In this document: piece after piece, positions 1 through 8,500 of the stretch | Numbering within the stretch: position 1 is the stretch's first letter | How the letters are laid out: each line of letters opens with the position of its first letter | Source of the DNA: PLGF01 sp052139695 | GTDB taxonomy: Bacteria > Verrucomicrobiota > Verrucomicrobiia > Limisphaerales > Palsa-1400 | Reading direction: 5' to 3' | NCBI GenBank assembly: GCA_052139695.1 | Contig: JBKQWF010000094.1 | Location: 1 to 64,000 of the forward strand | DNA length: 64,000 nt | The notes under the pieces: generated by a model | What the model was told of the DNA's origin: nothing | The model's input: only the letters and a program-made list of their open reading frames with translations | Database searches by the model: none | Position numbers and translations under genes: made by a program

Positions 1-104
1 GCGGCCAAATCGCTCTCGATCATCCTCGTACTCAAATTCGCGCCCAAACCATGGATGAAAAGGATGGGTGACGCGAAATCGCCGTATAGCCTGAGCACTA
101 TAAG

Positions 105-452
105 GTGCAGTCTGCTTCTTCTTTGAATACCGAATGCGAGTGCTTCGTCGTCATCCTCCTCAATACCAGGAGACGGGTGAAAGGACACAACCTTGTCTCC
201 ATCGGAACGATGGATACCCTGCTGGTTTCCGCTCGGGAAACGTTCCGAACGGCGGTGGTCGCAAGCGCGGCGGCAGTTGTCTTGATGCACAACCACCCCA
301 GCGGTGAGCCGCAGCCATCCGACGCGGACATCAAAGTGACGCGGGACCTCATCCGGGCCGGGCAAATCCTCAAGATCGAGGTCCTTGACCATGTGATCGT
401 CGGCAATCCCGCGCACTGCTCTCTCCGCGCGCTCGGTTATTTCTACAACTGA
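105..452 (+). CDS. RadC-like JAB/MPN domain protein, N-terminally short
   Basis: The 115-residue product carries the RadC signature H62-N-H64-P-S-G followed by PSD (D73), which is the JAMM metal-binding arrangement of the RadC/JAB family. The start is a GTG at 105; an in-frame TAG at 84-86 blocks a longer reading. Family members of about 150 residues usually have extra N-terminal sequence before the 'FVVILLNTR' strand, so this copy is short or 5' truncated. RadC-like genes are common in mobile elements, often next to ArdC, which is also the case here. The biochemical role of the family is not settled. The family call is firm; whether the gene is intact is not. Confidence 0.75.
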   Translation: MQSASSLNTECECFVVILLNTRRRVKGHNLVSIGTMDTLLVSARETFRTAVVASAAAVVLMHNHPSGEPQPSDADIKVTRDLIRAGQILKIEVLDHVIVGNPAHCSLRALGYFYN

Positions 453-467
453 CAGCAAGGAGATCAC

Positions 468-1331
468 ATGAGCGCATACGCCTACGAACGCATCACCGCA
501 GTTATCATCGCCCTCTTGGAGCAAGGCACCGTTCCCTGGCACAAGCCCTGGAAGGCATCCAGCGGCTGGCCTCGGAATCTGGTGAGCAACAAGCCGTATC
601 GAGGGATAAACGTACTATTGCTCCATTGCATGGCTTACGAATCGCCCTGTTGGCTTACTTGCCGCCAGGCCAACCTGCTTGGCGGCACGGTGAGGAAAGG
701 CGAAAAAGCCTGCCCGGTCGTCTTCTGGAAACGCCTCACGGTCGAGGAAAAGGATTCGACGGAGGAGCGGACTATTCCGCTTCTTCGGTTTTATCACGTC
801 TTCAATGTCGCCCAGTGCGAAGGATTGAAGAACGGTCATCCGACACCGAATGGCACGGAGACACTGGCCTCAAAGCCGGAGGAGATCGTTGCCAATATGC
901 CGCAGAGGCCGGCCATCAAGGACGGCTTCACGAAGGCATTCTATTCGCTCCGAGAGGACTATGTCGGAATGCCCACACGGGAGCGGTTCACCAGGACCGA
1001 GGAGTATCACGGCACCCTCTTCCATGAGTTGGTCCATGCGACCGGCCACGAGAGCCGCCTCAATCGGTCAACCCTGACCGAGCAGGCGGGCTTCGGTTCC
1101 GACCCGTATTGCCGGGAGGAACTGATCGCCGAAATCGGTGCCGCATTCCTGTGCGGAGAGGCGGAGATCGGCGAGCGCACCATCGACAATTCGGCTGCCT
1201 ATGTCGCCGAATGGCTGAAACGCATGAAGGACGACAAGAAGTTGATCGTCCAGGCTGCGGCGCAGGCCCAGAGGGCGGCGGACTTCGTCCTTGGCAGGAC
1301 ATTCGAGGAAAGCGAGGCGGCGCATGACTGA
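468..1331 (+). CDS. ArdC-like antirestriction protein with zincin metallopeptidase domain
   Basis: This 287-residue protein has an ArdC-type N-terminal DNA-binding domain (about residues 1-130, including 'VPWHKPW' and 'NPYRGIN'-like segments) and a C-terminal zincin domain with HExxH (H186, E187, H190) followed by GHESRLNR. Members of this family on conjugative plasmids bind single-stranded DNA and protect incoming DNA from host restriction. The ATG at 468 is preceded by AAGGAG at a good distance, and the gene begins 15 bases after the RadC-like gene, so both are probably co-transcribed. Its stop codon overlaps the start of the next small gene. Protection of incoming DNA is inferred from the family. 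Confidence 0.88.
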   Translation: MSAYAYERITAVIIALLEQGTVPWHKPWKASSGWPRNLVSNKPYRGINVLLLHCMAYESPCWLTCRQANLLGGTVRKGEKACPVVFWKRLTVEEKDSTEERTIPLLRFYHVFNVAQCEGLKNGHPTPNGTETLASKPEEIVANMPQRPAIKDGFTKAFYSLREDYVGMPTRERFTRTEEYHGTLFHELVHATGHESRLNRSTLTEQAGFGSDPYCREELIAEIGAAFLCGEAEIGERTIDNSAAYVAEWLKRMKDDKKLIVQAAAQAQRAADFVLGRTFEESEAAHD

Positions 1332-1467
1332 GTTGGAACGGTTAGTGCGCCGCCGGACTCGCACCACGTATCGGGCGATGCTTTCGGCGGTCTTCCAGCA
1401 GCTTGCCGACTGGCACGCCGCTACTGAACGCCGGCACAAACGCGAGCAGAGAAAGGCAATGCAATGA
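1324..1467 (+). CDS. small basic hypothetical protein (47 aa)
   Basis: A 47-codon reading frame starts at the ATG at 1324, inside the last codons of the ArdC-like gene, and ends at 1467. It overlaps the next small gene by ATGA. The product is very basic (several Arg-rich stretches near the N-terminus and a Lys/Arg-rich tail) and has no motif I recognise. Overlaps on both sides support translational coupling, which is the main reason to call it real. Confidence 0.5.
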   Translation: MTELERLVRRRTRTTYRAMLSAVFQQLADWHAATERRHKREQRKAMQ

Positions 1468-1652
1468 ACTCATCTAATTCCATTGACGTTCACAAAACTC
1501 GGCTCCACTTCCCCGATGGCCGTGTCATGCACTATGACGACCAGAAACTGGCATACTTCGTGTGGTTGGCACTGCCGAAAGGCACCCGTGTCGCATTTCG
1601 CGCCGCGAACGACGCCCGGCCTGTGTATTCTTGGGATTGTGCTGGCGCGTAG
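1464..1652 (+). CDS. small hypothetical protein (62 aa)
   Basis: This 62-codon frame begins at an ATG that overlaps the stop of the 47-residue gene (ATGA at 1464-1467) and ends 31 bases before a strong terminator hairpin. The protein contains the stretch 'FPDGRVMHYDDQKLAYFVWLA' in its middle; no family is recognised. Its position as last gene of a four-gene run (RadC-like, ArdC-like, 47 aa, 62 aa) suggests an element-encoded accessory protein. Confidence 0.5.
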   Translation: MNSSNSIDVHKTRLHFPDGRVMHYDDQKLAYFVWLALPKGTRVAFRAANDARPVYSWDCAGA

Positions 1653-1683
1653 TGAAAATCACTTACACAGTCGTCAAGACTAA

Positions 1684-1713
1684 GCCCCGCCAAATCTCGG
1701 CGGGGCCTTTTAT
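1684..1713 (+). terminator. rho-independent terminator of the ardC run
   Basis: The stem GCCCCGCC pairs with GGCGGGGC across a seven-base loop and is followed by CTTTTATT. It lies 31 bases after the last small gene of the run and is a convincing intrinsic terminator. Confidence 0.8.
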
Positions 1714-1901
1714 TCACCGGAAGGGGCCATCGCTTCCTCTGGCAATCCAACATCATGATGGAGCTCCAGGCATTTGCCAGCTTTCTCCACAAGGCGATTC
1801 AGTGCAATCTGCAATCCCTTTTGACACATTGCACGTTCCTCTGGAGTTGAAATTGTAGTTTCTGCAGCTATACTACCTTGGTCATCGCGAACGTCCCTCA
1901 G
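1710..1901 (-). pseudogene. possible remnant of a small protein gene
   Basis: On the minus strand an open frame of about 63 codons reads through a plausible polypeptide (including 'STPEERAMCQKGLQIALNRL' and 'KCLELHHDVGLPEEAM') and ends with TAA at 1710-1712. No good start codon is present: a TAA lies just upstream, and the first ATG would give only a 37-residue product. The sequence looks like coding DNA rather than chance, but I recognise no family. It may be the 3' end of a decayed gene. Confidence 0.25.
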
Positions 1902-1929
1902 TTAACCCCGAAAGGGGCAATTTTTGCCC

Positions 1930-2112
1930 ATGACATTTGAAGTTATAGCAGTATTGGATATTGGCTCGCTTTCTGCAGCACGATGCACGTATGAGAATAA
2001 ATCCGACATAGGGACCAAACATGAGTTTGATTGCTCCGGTGCTTTTGACCGAAACCAAATCAATTCGCTGGCAAAACGTGTTTTTGGCCTTGCTAAGCGC
2101 TGGCTGTTTTGA
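1930..2112 (+). CDS. possible small ORF behind two alternative hairpins
   Basis: This weak candidate of 60 codons begins at the ATG at 1930. The ATG is directly preceded by two mutually exclusive hairpins: CCCC-GAAA-GGGG at 1906-1917 and GGGCAA-TTT-TTGCCC at 1915-1929. The product is unrecognised, and the minus strand is also open here, so chance is a real possibility. The rest of the 1902-2204 gap shows nothing else I can support. Confidence 0.22.
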   Translation: MTFEVIAVLDIGSLSAARCTYENKSDIGTKHEFDCSGAFDRNQINSLAKRVFGLAKRWLF

Positions 2113-2204
2113 TTACCTATCCCCAGATTGCGAGTGGATTCTAAACCGTTGGCGGTATATAATTTGTTGCGGATAAAGCACTTACACAATTAAATTGATG
2201 GTTT

Positions 2205-3101
2205 ATGATTAATTCAGATCTACTTAAGAAACGCCCTCAGAGGAATAGTCGATTTTGGCAATTTATGGGACCGTTGCGTAGCCCGTTCGTTACAATGGGC
2301 ATTGTTGTGTTGAGCTTTGCGGTTGCAGGTGTAATGGCCTCTTTTGATTACCGCTTTGCCGCCGTTGACCGTCCTCCAGATGGTGTTCAACGGAATGCCC
2401 TCGAGGCACTGTACCTGGGAACCGAGATGGCTCGGGAAGTTGGGCCGCATTTTGCGCAAGAGCAAATGATGCATGCTCGCATCCTCGAGCAGTTCATTGC
2501 GAGGATGCAGGAACGGCTCCCTAATAGCCTCTCCTCGGCACTGCAAGATAAATACTCCCCAAAGAGTCAATTGCAGCCTGCATTGGACATTCTTGCCGGA
2601 TCACAATCGTCGGATCTCTCGAGCAGCAATGTAATTCAACAAGCCGCTGGCATTATTATAAAGACGGCCAATCTTTGGTCAGGAAATGGGGGACCCATTC
2701 GGGCTTTGAAAGCTCAAAATCCGCCGCAATTTGAATCTGTAGTTGAAGAAAGCCTAACCGAATTCGCCCATTCGGCAGAAGCGTTCAAAGAGGATCGAAC
2801 TGTCGGGAATGCAGAATTGGCCTGCATGAAGAGTCGGCTCGCAACTGAGACTTTGCTTGCTTTCTGGCCTGAGTTTACCAAGAATCAAAGGAATTCTAGC
2901 GTAGACGACTTCACGGGCCAACTCAAATCCCTGCAAGCCGAGATGCTGCAGCTTTCAAGTAGGTTGCCATTGAATGAACGGTCTCGTGTCGAGAGGTATG
3001 CGAACAATGTGAATAGTCGCTTCGTTTTCTTGGTGGGGATGAATAACGGCGAATTGCGTGCAGCACGTGATTCGCTTTTGGCGATTGCTTCCCGCCACTG
3101 A
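2205..3101 (+). CDS. membrane-anchored hypothetical protein (298 aa)
   Basis: The protein has a short basic N-terminus, one transmembrane segment at about residues 30-47 ('MGIVVLSFAVAGVMASF') and a soluble, mostly helical C-terminal domain of about 245 residues without a recognised motif. This topology suggests a bitopic protein with the large domain outside the cytoplasm. The gene is noticeably more AT-rich than the ArdC-like and ATPase genes on either side, which fits separately acquired cargo. It is monocistronic, followed 21 bases later by a strong terminator. I do not recognise the family. Confidence 0.6.
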   Translation: MINSDLLKKRPQRNSRFWQFMGPLRSPFVTMGIVVLSFAVAGVMASFDYRFAAVDRPPDGVQRNALEALYLGTEMAREVGPHFAQEQMMHARILEQFIARMQERLPNSLSSALQDKYSPKSQLQPALDILAGSQSSDLSSSNVIQQAAGIIIKTANLWSGNGGPIRALKAQNPPQFESVVEESLTEFAHSAEAFKEDRTVGNAELACMKSRLATETLLAFWPEFTKNQRNSSVDDFTGQLKSLQAEMLQLSSRLPLNERSRVERYANNVNSRFVFLVGMNNGELRAARDSLLAIASRH

Positions 3102-3121
3102 AATCATATTCGGAATCTCAA

Positions 3122-3151
3122 GGAGACATGACCAACATGTCTCTTTTTTTC
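3122..3151 (+). terminator. rho-independent terminator after the 298-aa gene
   Basis: GAGACATG at 3123-3130 and CATGTCTC at 3136-3143 form a perfect 8-bp stem with a five-base loop, followed by eight T. This is a textbook intrinsic terminator. Confidence 0.9.
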
Positions 3152-3393
3152 CTTGCAAAGGAGGAATTTAAGCGCTTCCGAAATGGGTGATGATTGGGAC
3201 CATTGCTAGTCTCAGCGGCGGAATGAAATTGGATTGAATCCGCCGGTCTGAAATCCGTTTTCCTTCGGCTGCATTTTCTTCCGGTAGGTGGTTTTTGTTT
3301 GATTGGCGCTGGCTTGGTGGTGGTTTCGCGGGTACGCGCAAAATACCTGTTGCGCTCTCAGAGCCAACCCGCACTGCCGCGATCTTGGTTAAT

Positions 3394-3795
3394 TCAGGGG
3401 AAGAAATATTTGATCAGATAGAGTACCATTGCGATTAACGGCACGCCAATAATCCAGGCACGGGCTCGATTGCCGGTAGCGGCGCCTACGAGGTGGGTTG
3501 TGGCAAACAGCGGCAACGTGATCGCCACCCACGGGAGTGCGAGCGCGGCGTATGGCGTAAGCGTAACGCTAACACTGATCAAGCCCATGAAGAAGAGGTC
3601 AATACAAATAAGGAAGAACGCCTTCCCCCAAGTTAAGTCCAGCCACTGAATTAGGCAGATGGTCATAATCACGAACACGCCAACCAGCGCGCAACCATCT
3701 AATGTGGCAGCTGCTCCGGCTGAAAACGCCAAGAGGGGCATCATCTTGTGATTCTTAAAGAAGCAATTTACAGTCAGTCGCATCGTATGATCCAT
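3394..3795 (-). CDS. small polytopic membrane protein (133 aa)
   Basis: The product is almost entirely hydrophobic, with about four predicted membrane helices (around residues 18-35, 38-55, 58-95 and 113-130) after a short polar N-terminus. The long uninterrupted hydrophobic frame with charged residues confined to the turns is hard to obtain by chance. Some segments recall Rnf/Nqr-type membrane subunits, but the resemblance is too weak to name. It is isolated, lying opposite to its neighbours. Confidence 0.5.
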   Translation of the reverse strand: MDHTMRLTVNCFFKNHKMMPLLAFSAGAAATLDGCALVGVFVIMTICLIQWLDLTWGKAFFLICIDLFFMGLISVSVTLTPYAALALPWVAITLPLFATTHLVGAATGNRARAWIIGVPLIAMVLYLIKYFFP

Positions 3796-4400
3796 GTTTA
3801 TCCTATGTCATCGGCTCCTGCGAAGCGCCACTCGGGAAGGCAATAATGGAACCAATTTTTTGCTTATATTTTAGAAGCTACGGAATTGGACCACTTCTTG
3901 TCAAGCGTTGATTTACTTTTGAATTCTCCTCTGCGGGGATTCAAGAAATTCTGGGCATTCGTCGTTTGGCAAATTCGCCACGCAACTTAAACTGTGGCGA
4001 TCAGGGATCGGGAAACAAGGGCGTCGAACACATAATCATGCGAGCCGCCTCAATCCGACTAACAAAAAGTCACTCATAGTATGCAATCTGGATACTTTGC
4101 GAGCTTGGTGCGCTTTTTCTCCCCGCAGGATCATGCCCAAAGGCAGATGTGTCCCCTTTCGCGCCATAAACGACAACCTTTCACCACGGTCAGATTGGCT
4201 ATCTGTCTCCGTGACGCTGGAGCATCCCAGCCTTAGAATTCCGTTGTCCTAGGTTGTCCTAGAATTCATCTTGCAATCCAACCGGGAGCCGAGTAATATC
4301 GCCCCGACCCCGAACGTCACCGGGACAGATGCTTTTGCATTGCGGGTTTTGCCTCATGGGACGCCGCCGGAGCCAAACAACATAATGGAAAAGGACCTCA
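3796..4400. other. 605-base intergenic stretch in the mobile element
   Basis: I see no convincing gene on either strand. It is more AT-rich in its first half and contains the double direct repeat at 4234-4267. It should hold the promoters of the flanking divergent genes, but I cannot pick a clear -35/-10 pair. Confidence 0.4.
4234..4267. repeat. tandem 10-bp repeat inside flanking TAGAATTC copies
   Basis: GTTGTCCTAG occurs twice back to back (4243-4252 and 4253-4262), and the pair is bracketed by TAGAATTC at 4234-4241 and 4260-4267. It lies about 135 bases upstream of the membrane-protein gene at 4401. It could be a protein-binding site or a recombination scar. Confidence 0.5.
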
Positions 4401-5072
4401 ATGTCGGAAACCAAGTCGGAGCCACAGCCCCCTCAACCAGCCGGAACATCGAAACCATCTTCATCGTGGACGCCCCAGAAACTTGCCATTGCGCTTTGCG
4501 CCCTGGGCATTTTCGGGGCTTTTTTTGCCCCGTGGATAACCTTGACCGCACCAACACAGTTCCAAAGTGCCCCAACGGTCAGCGCCGCCATGCTCTTTCG
4601 GCTCGATAAGGCTCTCCTCGTCCTGTGGCTCCTGCCGATCCTGGCCCTTGACACGCTTGTGACGGTCGAAAATCAACCCCGTTTACGTAAGCTCGGCACG
4701 GCAACGGCCATCGCCGCCTTGCTCGGCTTCGCCTACGTATTCACCAGACCCTTGGTGGCTAATATGGCCTGGGGCATGACGCTCACCCGTTTGTTGGGTT
4801 TTGTCCTGTTCGCCTTCTCAGGCCGAATCCAGGGCACGAAGATGATCGACTTCGTGGCGAAGAAACTCGGCTCACGCAAAGGAGGAGTATATGGGCATTC
4901 TGCCGCTTTCCCGTCCGATGTTCATTTCTCCGCCCAGGACTTCTACGCCAAGCTTGAAACCGACATCGGCGCCAAGGCGTGGCCGGGGGTGCAATTGTCC
5001 CGCATCGACTGGAGCGAGGCCGGAGTGCTCTCCCACAAGCGCGAATATCTGCGCGTCATCAGGCAGCGCTAG
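4401..5072 (+). CDS. membrane protein, first part of an amber-interrupted frame
   Basis: The frame starts at ATG 4401 behind AAAAGGACC. Residues 1-25 are polar and Pro/Ser-rich. About four membrane helices follow (roughly 28-50, 65-90, 98-115 and 120-140), then a soluble segment that contains 'AQDFYAKLETDIGAKAWPG' and 'GVLSHKREYLRVIRQR'. It stops at TAG 5070-5072. The next segment, in the same frame, continues smoothly as 'LFDICAATFGKDCFF', which resembles the conserved 'EYLRV..RR..LVFDICAAPFG' block of widespread uncharacterised proteins. An internal GGAGGAG plus ATG at 4880-4893, in another frame, suggests that the soluble part was once a separate gene fused by a small indel. Function unknown. 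Confidence 0.6.
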   Translation: MSETKSEPQPPQPAGTSKPSSSWTPQKLAIALCALGIFGAFFAPWITLTAPTQFQSAPTVSAAMLFRLDKALLVLWLLPILALDTLVTVENQPRLRKLGTATAIAALLGFAYVFTRPLVANMAWGMTLTRLLGFVLFAFSGRIQGTKMIDFVAKKLGSRKGGVYGHSAAFPSDVHFSAQDFYAKLETDIGAKAWPGVQLSRIDWSEAGVLSHKREYLRVIRQR

Positions 5073-5576
5073 TTGTTCGACATCTGCGCGGCCACATTCG
5101 GCAAAGACTGTTTTTTCAGCGTGAGAGAGGCCGAGATCCCGGCCGTCGTCGATCTCCGCTCCTTCGTCGTGCTGTTGTTCGTCCTGTATATCGGGACAAA
5201 TGCCCTGATCAAAACGCTGGGGAATGTCTCCGGTTACGCGACGGTCGCGTTGCTCATCGCATTCATCGCCTCGTTCCTGTGGAACGTCCTCAAGCTGGGC
5301 CTGACGCGGGTGGATTCCATCCTCATTCAACTGCCGGTCATCGGCCCCGTATATGAGGCATGGTTCAGGCGTGACACATATTTCCAGCAGGACACCCGTA
5401 TGGCCTTCCTTCACAGCGTCATGGAGCTTGTCAAGAGATCTGTCGAAGAAACCACGTCCGCACAGGGGATCAAGTTCCTCGACTATTTCGAGCATCAGCC
5501 CCTGATGGACGGGATATATACGCGCTCGCGGGTCCAATTAGGCAGCACCGTCAAGATACCGGCAATGGCGGCATGA
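5073..5576 (+). pseudogene. second part of the amber-interrupted membrane protein
   Basis: The segment follows the TAG at 5070-5072 in the same frame. It opens with TTG but has no ribosome binding site, so independent initiation is unlikely. It begins 'LFDICAATFGKDCFFS', continues through two probable membrane helices (about residues 29-45 and 53-75) and ends with a soluble tail. Its stop lies three bases before the ATPase gene. Either the gene is dead beyond the amber codon, or the codon is read through or suppressed, or the base is an assembly error. The function is unknown; the operon position suggests a partner of the downstream ATPase. Confidence 0.55.
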
Positions 5577-5579
5577 GGT

Positions 5580-8500
5580 ATGGGACGGCTGGATGAGATC
5601 GCAAGCGAGCAGTTCGCCCGCTGGGAGCAACGCGGGCGCGGCTACGATCTTTGGCCGCATCCGGTCTCCCCGGAGCCGCCCTTTCGCCCGTTTCGCCAAT
5701 ACACCCTGACGGAACCTGACCCCCGGTTTGACGACGGACGCAAGCCGGCCTTTCTGGCTTCCCTGTTCGATACCGTCCATGAGCGGCTCAATCCACAGCC
5801 CCCACGGACCGAACCGGTACCCGAAGAGGAACCGGAGCCGGAACCATTGATTCGCGGCTCCCTGATCGAGCTTCAGACTTCGCTTCCCGCCAAGCTCGAC
5901 ATATCCAAGGAGACATTCGAGCAGTTTCTTTCAAGTCTCTCGTTGTGCCGCGAACCAATCGCCTTCGAGCTGTCCGGAATTCCCCAGCATGTCACGGCCC
6001 AATTCGCGGTTCATCCCGACGACGCTCCGCTCGTCCGACGCCAATTGAGAGCATACTTCCCCGAAGCCCTGTTCCAACGGCGTGAAAGCACGCTTGAGAA
6101 CGCCTGGCGCACCCTGGATGGCCCGGAGGAATTCGCCGTCGAATTCGGTTTGGAGCAGGAATTCGTGCTTCCGCTTGGAAGCGGAAAGACCGACCCGTTC
6201 ATCGGCATCATCGGCGCATTGTCCGAATTGGAGGAAGGCGAGCTTGGCTTGTTCCAGGTCCTTTTCCAACCAGTAGTCAATCCCTGGCCGGAGAGCATCG
6301 CCCGCTCCGTCCACGGCAATGACGGCAAACCGATCTTCGTCAATAGGCCCGAACTCTCCGACGCGGCGGAGAACAAGATCGCCCGACCCCTCTATGCCGC
6401 CCTTGTCCGTATCGCCATAAAAGCCGAACGGCACGAACGGATGCTTGAGCTTGCACGCGACCTCTCCGGCTCGCTTCGGGTATTCGCCCACCCGGCAGGG
6501 AACGCGCTCATTCCTCTTTCCAACGAGGAATACCCCAACATGGAGGACCACATCGAAGATGTCCTCTCCCGTCAAACAAAGCGTTCCGGGATGATCCTCA
6601 ACAGCGATGAATTGATCGGGTTCGTCCACCTGCCCGGAAGCGCCGTGCGATCACCCGTCCTCGCGCGCGATACCGGCGCGACCAAGGCCGCTCCGGCTTC
6701 GGTGATTCATGCCAAGGGTATCTTGCTGGGCGACAATGCTCATGCGGGCCAAACCGTCGAGGTCCGGCTCTCCCCCGACCAGCGGGTGCAGCATACACAT
6801 GTGATCGGCGCGTCCGGCACCGGAAAGTCCACGCTCTTATTCAATCTCATCCGCCAGGACATAGAGAACGGCGATGGCGTCGGCGTCCTTGACCCCCACG
6901 GGGATTTGATTGACCGGATATTGGGCATCATTCCCGAATCCCGCATCGACGACGTGGTCCTGGTTGACCCGTCCGATGCGGACTTCCCCATCGGCTTCAA
7001 TATCCTCTCCGCCCATTCCGAGCAGGAAAAGACCCTGCTCGCGTCCGACTTGGTATCGGTCTTCCGCCGCCTCTCGGCCGCCTGGGGCGACCAGATGGAC
7101 ACGGTATTGCAGAATTCCATTCTGGTGTTTCTGGAAAGCCCCCGAGGCGGGACATTGGCCGAGCTGCGCCGCTTCCTCATCGAGCCTGCCTTCCGCGCGG
7201 AGTACCTGAAATCCGTTCCCGACCCGGAATTGATCTACTACTGGCAGCGCGTCTTTCCGCAGCTCACCGGGAACCGCTCCGTCGGTCCAGTCCTCACCCG
7301 CCTCCAGGGCTTCATGAGCCAGAAGCCGATCAGGAACATGGTCTCACAAACGGAGAACAGGCTCGACTTCGCCCAGATCATGGACACCGGGAAAATCTTT
7401 CTGGCGCGGCTCCCCGAGGGCCTCTTCGGCGCGGAGAACTCATACATGCTGGGCACGCTCCTCGTGTCAAAGTTCCAGGAGATCGCCATGAGCCGCCAGG
7501 CCCAGGCCCTGTCCCATCGCCGGGACTACTGGCTCTACATCGACGAGTTCGACCATTTCATCACGCCCACGATGGCGGAGATATTGAAGGGCGCGCGCAA
7601 ATACCGCCTTGGCCTTACGCTCGCCCACCAGGAATTGCACCAATTGCGGAGCGACCCCAAGCTCGAAAGCGCCGTCGCCACCCATCCTGCCACGCGGATC
7701 GTATTCAGGGTGAGCGATGACGACGCCAAGCGGCTCTCGGAGAATTTCTCTTCGTTCGACGCACAGAGCTTGAAGAAACTGGACAAGTTCCATGCCGTCG
7801 CCCGCGTCGAGCGGAGCGACTGCGATTTCAACCTCTCCATCCGGCTGCCGGAGAAGCAGGATGCGGCACAAGCCGAACGGCGGCGGAATGAGGTGATAAC
7901 GGCTTCGAGAAAGAAGTATGGCAAGCCACGGGCTGAGATCGAAGCGGCGTTGCGGGCGGCTTTGGAAACGCCAGCGGAGCCGGACTCGCCCAGGCCAAGA
8001 CCGGGTGCTATGCCGATTCCGAAGGCCGTCGAAGCCCTGAAACCCGCGCCGCAACCGAAGAAGGACGAATGTGCCGTTCCTCAGGTCGAATCACGGCCTG
8101 TGGCCGTTTCAGAGCCCCAGGCATCCCGGCAAGCCGAGCCTGCCCCCATCCCGGAGCCGCCGCCCGATCTGGGCCGTGGCGGAAATCAGCACCAAGCGAT
8201 CCAGAAGCGCATCAAAGAGGCTGCCGAGGCGCTTAGCTTCCGCAGCACGATTGAAAAGGAAGTATTGGACGGCAAAGGCAGCGTCGATTTGCTCCTGGAG
8301 AGAGCCGGAGAGATCATCGCCTGCGAGATCGCTATCACGACGACGATTGACCACGAAGTCGGCAATGTCGCGAAGTGCCTCAAAGCGGGCTTTGCAAGGA
8401 TCGCTGTCGTCGCGATTGACAGGGAGCGCCTGCACAAGATCGCTTCCGCCGTTTGCGCGAGCTTCGGAGGGGTGGCAGATGCCCGCGTCGATTACTATCT

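Noticed and set aside
5073..5576. An independent gene starting at TTG 5073
   Set aside because: It has no ribosome binding site, starts directly behind the amber codon, and its beginning continues the conserved block of the upstream frame; treated as the second half of an interrupted gene.
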